A stretch of DNA of 64,000 nucleotides from Flammeovirgaceae bacterium UBA4465 (GTDB taxonomy: Bacteria; Bacteroidota; Bacteroidia; Cytophagales; Cyclobacteriaceae). Below the pieces are notes generated by a model. It did no database searches, was not told where the DNA came from, and saw nothing but the letters and a program-made list of their open reading frames with translations. The stretch is from NCBI GenBank assembly GCA_905182375.1, contig CAJJBF010000005.1, positions 1-64,000 on the forward strand, in the 5' to 3' direction. Shown here in pieces: positions 57,537 through 64,000 of this stretch (position 1 is its first letter; each line of letters opens with the position of its first letter). Both the position numbers and the translations under genes were made by a program.

Positions 57537-59262
57537 ATGAATTTCAAAGAAAAAGCCCAATCTTGGTTGAACTCAAGTAAATTAAGCGATGCCGCCCGTC
57601 AGCAAATTGAGCTCTTAAAAAAAGACCCCATTGCCTTTGAAGATGCCTTTTATAAGGATCTAGCTTTCGGAACAGGTGGCTTAAGGGGCCTCATGGGTAT
57701 AGGATCCAATAGAATCAATGAATACACGGTAGCCATGGCGACTCAAGGATTTGCCAATTATCTAAAAGAAGCCTTTCCAAATCAACAAATAAAAGTAGCC
57801 ATTGCTCATGATAGCAGGAATAATACTGAATTATATACCCGTATTACGGCTGAGGTTTTCAGTGCCAATGAGATTTTTGTCTACCTCTTTAAAGAGCTTC
57901 GTCCTACACCCACCCTTTCTTTTGCCATCAGAACCCTCCAATGTCATGGAGGTGTCGTCTTGACCGCTTCTCATAATCCCAAAGAGTACAATGGCTATAA
58001 GGCGTATTGGAATGACGGAGCGCAATTAATCGCACCTCATGATGATCATGTTATCAATAATGTTAAACTAATTAAATCCATTGATGAAGTAAAATTTGAT
58101 AAAAAGAGTGAACTCATTAAATACTTGGACGATACCATCGATCGCCAATACCTAAACATGATCTCATCGCTGAGTCTGAGCTCCCCTCAAAAGAACAGAG
58201 CAAGTGAACTAAAAATTGTTTTTTCGCCTATCCATGGAACGGGGATTACTTTGGTTCCGTCGGCTTTGGAAAAATTTGGGTTTGAAAATATCACCATTGT
58301 TTCAGAACAGGCCCAACCAGACGGCAACTTCCCTACCGTCATATACCCTAATCCAGAGGAAGCAGAAGCTCTAGAGATCGCTCTTAAAGCTGCTAAGAAT
58401 ATCGATGCCGACCTCGTCTTGGCAACAGATCCAGATGCAGATAGAGTCGGGATTGCTGCCAAAAATGTAAATCACGAGTTTGAATTGCTCAATGGGAATC
58501 AAACCGCTGCACTACTCATCTATTATTTACTTACGCAAGTGGAAAGAGAAAGGACAGCTAAAAGGACAGGAATACATTGTAAAAACCATCGTTACAACAG
58601 AACTCATTAGCGTCATTGCCTCACATTTTAATGTGACCTGCTTGGATACATTAACGGGTTTTAAATATATCGCCGAAAAAATTGGTCAACTTGAAAGCAC
58701 GCAAACTTTTATCGGTGGTGGAGAGGAGAGTTATGGTTACCTGATAGGAGACCAAGTACGCGATAAAGATGCCGTAATGTCCTGCGCGATGATTGCTGAA
58801 CTAACCGCTTGGGCTAAAGATCAAAACAAAACCCTATTCGATGTCTTACTGGACATCTGGATCGAATTTGGTCTCTATCACGAAGGGCTTATCTCAATTA
58901 CCAAAAAAGGTAAAGCCGGTGCTCAAGAAATTCAACAGATCATGAAAACCCTAAGAAATACCCCTCCCATCTTCTTAAATGATATTTTAGTAACTGACAT
59001 TATTGACTATTCAAACCTTACACATTTAGAAACCAAAACAAAAAAAATCCTCCCTTTAGACTCACATGAATCTAATGTTTTGCAGTTTATTACAGAAGAT
59101 AGATCACGAATATCGATAAGACCCTCGGGCACCGAACCTAAAATAAAAATCTATTTTTCAGTATATTCTTCATTGCAAAGCAAAGGCCAGTTGAAAGAAA
59201 AAAAGGATCAGCTTGATACCCAAATCTCAAAACTTTCAAAATCATTATTGAAGCATTTCTAA
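57537..59262 (+). CDS. Phospho-sugar mutase (alpha-D-phosphohexomutase, one frameshift)
   Basis: About 574 residues. The catalytic phosphoserine is in VVLTASHNPKEYNGYKAYW (TASHNP). Metal binding is LATDPDADRVGI (DPDADR). Sugar specificity is in FIGGGEESYGYLIG (GEESYG). The phosphate site is SIRPSGTEPKIKIY. The frame changes near 58540 (CGCAAGTGGAAAG); one base less gives LLTQWKEKGQLKGQEYIVKT. It probably interconverts glucose- or mannose-1- and 6-phosphates; the GEES loop points to the PgcA-type phosphoglucomutase. It lies four genes from pgi. Confidence 0.9.
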
Positions 59263-59366
59263 TCACTTTGGGTACTCTAACGCTTATTTTTTGAACATTA
59301 ATGTTTAATTTCACTTTTGGAAATTAAACATATAGAAAAAGCCATCTTAACGAAGAAGGCTTAAGC

Positions 59367-60340
59367 ATGATGATGTTTTTCAATATTATTTTAATTGCTA
59401 TTGGATTTGCATTGCTCATAAAAGGAGCTGGCTTTCTTGTGGATGGTGCCTCATCGCTTGCAAAAAGATTTAACGTCTCTGATATCGTTATTGGTTTAAC
59501 TGTTGTGGCCATGGGTACCTCGGCTCCTGAACTTGTGGTGAACGCCATGTCTGGAGTTATTATTACTGAGGAAGGAACCCACGATATCGTATTTGGCAAT
59601 ATCATTGGCTCTAATATTTTTAATCTATATCTCATCCTAGGCATTTCAGCCATCATCTATCCGCTTACAGTCCAAAGAAATGCCCTATGGAAAGAGATTC
59701 CTTTTTCTCTAGCAGTCACCGTGGTCTTCTTTATTTTGGCCAACGATGTCCTCTTCTTTGATGTTTCTCAAAATAGTTTAGACTACAGCGATGCACTGAT
59801 ACTCATCTCATTATTTGGGTTGTTCATGGTCTATATATTTTTAAATATTAAAAGAAATCCCGATACAACATCACTAGATAAAATTCCCCTTTTTGGAAGT
59901 TTAAAAACTACTTTGATGATTACCGGTGGTATCGCTGGTCTCATTTTCGGTGGCCAGCTCATTGTTGAGAAACTTTTAAGTATTTTGATGTAAGCGAAAA
60001 ATTAATCGGTCTCACTATTCTCGCAGCTGGAACTTCTTTACCCGAGCTAGCCACTTCAGCGGTCGCCGCTTTTAAGAAAAAATCTGATCTCGCTGTTGGC
60101 AATATCATTGGCTCCAATATCTTTAATGTACTTCTGGTTTTAGGTATAACGACTTTCATGCACGCCCCCTTAGGTTACAACGTACAGCTCAACATGGATT
60201 TATATATCTGTATGGGAGGTACTTTATTACTTTTCTTTTTTATGTACAGCTTCGGTAAATACAAATTGGATAGAATAGAAGGTGTCTTTTATCTTCTCGG
60301 CTTTTTGGGCTACCTTATATTTATTCTTTTTAGGCAATAA
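59367..60340 (+). CDS. Na+/Ca2+ exchanger family protein, YrbG-like (one frameshift)
   Basis: About 323 residues. Two inverted repeats of the CaCA family are visible. alpha-1 is VVAMGTSAPELVVNAMSG with FGNIIGSNIFNLYLILG (28-90). alpha-2 is LTILAAGTSLPELATSAVAA with VGNIIGSNIFNVLLVLG (in the second frame). The two signature pairs prove both halves come from one gene. The break is at about 59985 (CTTTTAAGTATTTTG); one base restores LLSFDVSEKLIGL or a close variant. Ten membrane helices are expected. It exports Ca2+ against Na+ or H+. Confidence 0.9.
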
Positions 60341-60811
60341 ATATTTGCTTAAAAAATAAATTGAATTAGCTTTCGAATTTAAAATAAAACAGATGTCATC
60401 AATAGATGATACTTGACAAAAAGAGTTTTTTATCAAAAAAAAATCCCTCTTTGAGTAATTTTTAAATATTTTGATGTTTTTAGATCCAGACAGGTAATAA
60501 TCTATAATAACTGATTGACCTATTTATTACGAACCTATCAAATAGACATCAAATGTTTGAAATGCTTTATTAACTAAAAAGTAGGCAAAATAAAGTTCGT
60601 AGAAATGAATAACATCCCTTTAAAATTCTACTTAAAGGATGCTGCTACCCAACGACACCTAACATGGGAAAGCAAAGTTATCTATTACAGATAGCCTTTA
60701 TATGGTGCATTAAGAATATCGGTTGGTATAAACGGTGTTTTTAATCCCTATTATATACACTGTTATGGTCAGTTATTCTGTTATTTTTTCTTTGCTTACT
60801 CCAAACCAGTA
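60341..60811. other. Intergenic region, no gene found
   Basis: About 470 bases, AT-rich. There is a weak dyad around 60420-60460 (AAAGAG...CTCTTT around A- and T-runs) but no supported gene. A 131-codon plus-strand frame (60735-61130) is the complement of the DoxX gene. Confidence 0.5.
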
Positions 60812-61358
60812 TCATATCAAAGAATCAAAAGCAAAAATTAGAGCGATCACAATTATTGTCATTCCAATGATGAGGAATCTTCTTTTAATTGGAACCTTGG
60901 ATGTTGTTGGGAAATTAATTACCACTTGGAAGATCTCGATGATATTTTCCTTATTAAATATCAGTATTAACAATAACATTGAAAAAACGATAATAGCATT
61001 TGCTAATGCTGGATCAATATCAAGAAAAATGATGTCAAATATTATTGTATTAATCATGATCGGCATCAATATCAATACCCCTAATAGATTTGTTTTATTC
61101 CATAACGAAAACCAAGCTCCAACAAGTTGAGAATGCCTACAAAAAGTACATAAAAGTAGGAATGTCCCATAAATGTCCAAGCCAACGAAAAACTACCTGC
61201 ATCTCCTAATGTTGTTTCAGCAACTTCAAGAGGTAAATTTCCTTTCATATAAAATTGTCCACCAAATATTTTTGATGGTGCATAAATATTAAGAATTGTA
61301 AAGACACACTGCCTTAGCACAATTTCAAATATTTTTTTTTAAAATCTATTTTTCTCAT
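60812..61358 (-). CDS. DoxX-like integral membrane protein (two frameshifts)
   Basis: About 182 residues from an ATG at 61358. After MRKIDFKKK the frame breaks in the run of nine A residues (61332-61340 as T on the plus strand); one more A gives IFEIVLRQCVFTILNIY. The body continues as FGGQFYMKGNLPLEVAETTLG and FSLAWTFMGHSYFYVLFVGI. Near 61130 a missing G breaks it again, before GAWFSLWNKTNLLGVLILMP. Four to five membrane helices and the motif order fit the DoxX family of Bacteroidota. The function is unknown. No other gene on this strand is nearby. Confidence 0.7.
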
Positions 61359-61596
61359 TCTCTGTTCTATTTTTCAATGGGATACAGCATCCGGCCATAT
61401 AAAGCATGGTTAGTCTATTCCAATTTTGTAATAATCTAAAGGATTCTTGATCCCAAGCAAAGCCGTGTTGACAATATGATAAAAATCTCTGTCTTAAAAT
61501 TAGACTGATGACCTAGAGGCATTTGAATATATCTCTAGACAAATAAAAAAAGTCTTTTATAACGAAATTAAGCAGCCTTTTTCTTGCTTACCAGTG
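61359..61596. other. Intergenic region upstream of pgi
   Basis: Nearly 240 bases with no coding frame. The pgi promoter follows at its right end. It shares no long repeat with the upstream of the HAD gene beyond the 20-mer. Confidence 0.4.
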
Positions 61597-61629
61597 CTTG
61601 GAAATGAACAAAAAAGTGCCTATAATTGC
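61597..61629 (+). promoter_or_regulatory. Promoter of pgi, shared 20-bp element
   Basis: CTTG (61597-61600), 20 bases, then TATAATTG (61621-61628). The 20-mer AAAAAAGTGCCTATAATTGC at 61610-61629 is identical to 32861-32880. The ATG at 61656 is 27 bases after the -7 box. Confidence 0.6.
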
Positions 61630-61655
61630 GTTAAAAGAGGATTATATATATATAC

Positions 61656-63320
61656 ATGCAACCTTCATCAATCAATAATTACGATCCGACCCAAACTAAA
61701 AGTTGGAAAGAACTAGATCTGCATTTTAACGAAATCAAAAATCAATCTCTTATTGATCTTTTTAAGGAAGAACCCAATCGTTTGGCACATCTTTCATTTG
61801 ATGAGGGGAATTTTTATTTTGACTTTTCAAAGAATCATCTAACTAAAAAAACTTTATCCCTATTTGCATCATTAGCCAATGAAATGGGTTTAAGCGAAGC
61901 AAAAAAAGCTCTATTTCAAGGTCAAAAAATCAATAAAACCGAAAATCGTTCGGTCTTGCATACCGCCCTAAGAAATCCTGCTGATAGACCCATTATCGTT
62001 GAAGGTGAAAACATAATGCCGCTTGTGTCCGAAGAATTAAAAAAAATGAAGGATTTCAGTATCCAACTTCATCAGGGTGAACATTTAGGCTATACCTCAA
62101 AAAAAATACAAAATATCGTCAATATTGGTATTGGGGGCTCTGATTTAGGGCCGAATATGGTCTGTGAAGCCCTCAAGCCTTATTGGATTAAGGGTATACA
62201 AACGTATTTTGTCTCTAATGTTGACGCCAGTCACATAGATCCTTTGCTTCAAAAATTAGATCCTGCTACTACCCTCTTTATCATAGCTTCGAAAACATTT
62301 ACTACTCAGGAGACCATGACTAATGCCATGACTGCTAGAAATTGGTTCATTGAACATGCATCAGAACAAGAAATTAAAAAACATTTTGCTGCCGTATCCA
62401 CCAATGAAGAGAAAGTCCGTGAATTTGGAATTGACCTTCAAAACATGTTCAAGTTTTGGGATTGGGTAGGTGGTCGATACTCCCTTTGGTCATCGATTGG
62501 GCTGAGTATTGTCTGTACAGTAGGTTATGATAATTTTTCAAAACTACTGAAAGGTGCCCAGGAAATGGATGACCATTTTATGCAGGCTCCTTTCGAAATG
62601 AATGCGCCTACCCTTATGGCGTTTATTGGCGTTTGGTACAATAATTTCTTTAAAACACAAACCCAAGCCATATTGCCTTATGATCAAAGATTGGCCTACT
62701 TTTCAAAATATCTTCAACAAGCCGATATGGAAAGTAATGGTAAGTCTACAGATCGAAATGGTGATCAAGTCAAATATGAAACTGGTCAAATCATCTGGGG
62801 AGAACCAGGAACCAATGGTCAGCATGCTTTCTATCAGCTCATACATCAAGGAACCAAAATGATTCCTTGTGATTTTATTGCTGCTGCGCTACCTGCCCAT
62901 GACAAAATGAATCATCATGACAAATTAATGGCCAATTTTATCGCCCAAACCGAAGCATTAATGAAAGGGAAGGATGCGGCATCGGTCAAGTCAGAGCTTG
63001 AGCAACAAGGGATGAGCCCTGAAGAAATCAAAGCCTTACTCCCCTTCAAAGTATTTGATGGGAACAGACCAACAAGTACCCTCTTAATGGATAAATTGTC
63101 TCCTGAAAACCTCGGAGGTCTCATTGCTCTTTATGAACATAAAATATTTGTGCAAGGATTCATATGGAACGTTTTTAGTTTTGACCAATGGGGTGTGGAA
63201 CTGGGTAAGCAACTGGCTGGCAATATCTTGGATGAAATTAAAACAGGTGATGTACATCAGTCTCACGATGACTCAACTCGAAAAATGATTCGAAAATACT
63301 TGTCACACCAAGGATCTTAA
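61656..63320 (+). CDS. pgi: Glucose-6-phosphate isomerase
   Basis: A 554-residue enzyme that interconverts glucose-6- and fructose-6-phosphate. Signatures: NIGIGGSDLGPNMVCEAL, FVSNVDASHIDP, IIASKTFTTQETMTNA, FKFWDWVGGRYSLWSSIGLS (family signature) and LEQQGMSPEEIKALL. The N-terminal DPTQTKSWKELDLHFNEI is typical of proteobacterial-type PGI, and length is normal. The last 18 bases overlap the convergent methyltransferase gene. It has its own promoter. Confidence 0.95.
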   Translation: MQPSSINNYDPTQTKSWKELDLHFNEIKNQSLIDLFKEEPNRLAHLSFDEGNFYFDFSKNHLTKKTLSLFASLANEMGLSEAKKALFQGQKINKTENRSVLHTALRNPADRPIIVEGENIMPLVSEELKKMKDFSIQLHQGEHLGYTSKKIQNIVNIGIGGSDLGPNMVCEALKPYWIKGIQTYFVSNVDASHIDPLLQKLDPATTLFIIASKTFTTQETMTNAMTARNWFIEHASEQEIKKHFAAVSTNEEKVREFGIDLQNMFKFWDWVGGRYSLWSSIGLSIVCTVGYDNFSKLLKGAQEMDDHFMQAPFEMNAPTLMAFIGVWYNNFFKTQTQAILPYDQRLAYFSKYLQQADMESNGKSTDRNGDQVKYETGQIIWGEPGTNGQHAFYQLIHQGTKMIPCDFIAAALPAHDKMNHHDKLMANFIAQTEALMKGKDAASVKSELEQQGMSPEEIKALLPFKVFDGNRPTSTLLMDKLSPENLGGLIALYEHKIFVQGFIWNVFSFDQWGVELGKQLAGNILDEIKTGDVHQSHDDSTRKMIRKYLSHQGS

Positions 63321-64000
63321 TTGATACAAAAGGATATTGGCAGTCATGGCTACATTTAATGATTCTGCACTTCCATATTTTTTTATGGTCAAACGGTTTT
63401 TGAGCAGCGCTTGGATGGCTGGGCTGATGCCATGAGATTCATTCCCCAAAATAAACCCACATTTATTAGGGTTTTTAAAGGTATCTAAAGGTTTTCCATC
63501 TAAATCTAAACCATATAGATCACCCCTAAAGTGGTTTAAATAATCATTTAAATCAACGTATAATACGGCGACCCGTGTGAAAGAACCCATCGATGCTGCT
63601 AATGTTTTTGGATTGTGGAAATCTGCGCAATTTTTACTGCAAACCAGATGCTTAAATCCAAACCAATCAAGGGCTCTGATAATGGTCCCTAAATTTCCTG
63701 GATCCCCTACGCCATCTAAAATAATAGTTTGTCGCTCATTCAAAAATTGATCTTGATCAACTTCTATACACTTCGTTACTGCCAAGCAGGCATTGTTAGT
63801 ATTAAAGGTTCCCATACTCGATAATTCTTCTGGAGAAATAAGCTTACAACCATAATTATTAAATAAATTTGCATGTGTTTTTGTGCAATACAGCTCTAAA
63901 ACATCATGTTTCGACTTTAATAATTCTTGTACATTCTTAAGTCCTTCAACGATAAACTTATTCTCTTTAATCCTATTCTTTTTAAGTTTGAGTGACTTAA
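63303..64000 (-). CDS. TrmH/SpoU-family RNA 2'-O-methyltransferase (5' partial)
   Basis: The visible 232 codons run off the right edge. The N-terminal part (LKKNRIKENKFIVEGLKNVQ) is the substrate-binding domain that precedes SpoU domains. The SpoU domain has IILDGVGDPGNLGTIIRALD (motif 1, with the conserved Asn-Leu-Gly-Thr-Ile), CGFILGNESHGIS (motif 2) and YGSAESLNVAMTANILLY (motif 3), forming the SAM knot. The enzyme methylates a ribose in rRNA or tRNA; the site is unknown. The last 18 bases overlap the pgi end. Confidence 0.9.
   Translation of the reverse strand, partial: KSLKLKKNRIKENKFIVEGLKNVQELLKSKHDVLELYCTKTHANLFNNYGCKLISPEELSSMGTFNTNNACLAVTKCIEVDQDQFLNERQTIILDGVGDPGNLGTIIRALDWFGFKHLVCSKNCADFHNPKTLAASMGSFTRVAVLYVDLNDYLNHFRGDLYGLDLDGKPLDTFKNPNKCGFILGNESHGISPAIQALLKNRLTIKKYGSAESLNVAMTANILLYQLRSLV

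Noticed and set aside
60735..61130. 131-codon plus-strand frame with hydrophobic segments
   Set aside because: It is the antisense of the DoxX-like gene, whose motifs are on the minus strand; the complement of membrane-helix codons often stays open.

Overview
The window is AT-rich chromosomal DNA from a member of the Bacteroidota, most likely a free-living Cytophagales- or Saprospiria-like bacterium (the class is inferred). The evidence is a type IX secretion C-terminal sorting domain on a giant extracellular protein, Bacteroidota-typical families (DUF1573, DUF3822, DUF4159, TIGR02757), a eukaryote-like GSII glutamine synthetase, a two-subunit transketolase, and several promoters of the Bacteroidota form TTG-N19-20-TAnnTTTG. 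Nearly all genes are housekeeping. I saw no rRNA, tRNA, CRISPR array, transposase or prophage.

Layout. 1-9 kb: end of a BatA/B-like VWA protein, DinB-like protein, LysE exporter, a broken secreted protein, yggS, DUF423, DUF1573, NUDIX, a pilin-like protein, DUF3822-coaD, a second NUDIX, pyrE and TIGR02757. 9-20.3 kb (minus strand): what was one gene of about 3,770 codons for a secreted mosaic protein (signal peptide, cadherin-like repeats, beta-helix, many FG-GAP calcium loops, FN3, T9SS sorting domain), now cut into about a dozen frames. 20.6-24.7 kb: LysM protein and DUF4905-like protein, divergent from NfeD-kdsB and a tiny membrane ORF. 24.8-32.3 kb: lipid kinase, the guaA-LpoA-like-hemL operon, a Crp-like regulator and an exported amine oxidase. 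33-38.7 kb: beta-phosphoglucomutase-like HAD, DUF4159, mtaB, FAH, M23 peptidase, bcp. 39-47 kb: AI-2E-type permease, split transketolase, class III aminotransferase, then a nitrogen block on the minus strand (amt, porin, GSII). 48-51 kb: a badly broken glutaryl-CoA dehydrogenase-like gene and a MORN-repeat/outer-membrane fusion. 51-64 kb: CoA-binding protein, gyrB, M1 peptidase, DUF1573 protein, trpS, phosphohexomutase, Na/Ca exchanger, DoxX, pgi and a TrmH-type methylase running off the edge.

The strongest global signal is the large number of one-base frameshifts, including in indispensable genes (gyrB, pyrE). Protein homology continues cleanly in the next frame, often at a short homopolymer. 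This points to an error-prone consensus (long-read or metagenome assembly) more than to real decay. I therefore give merged gene spans and mark the lesions. The most interesting biological signals are the giant T9SS protein, a 20-bp element shared exactly by the promoters of two sugar-phosphate genes, and very short leaders on guaA and mtaB.
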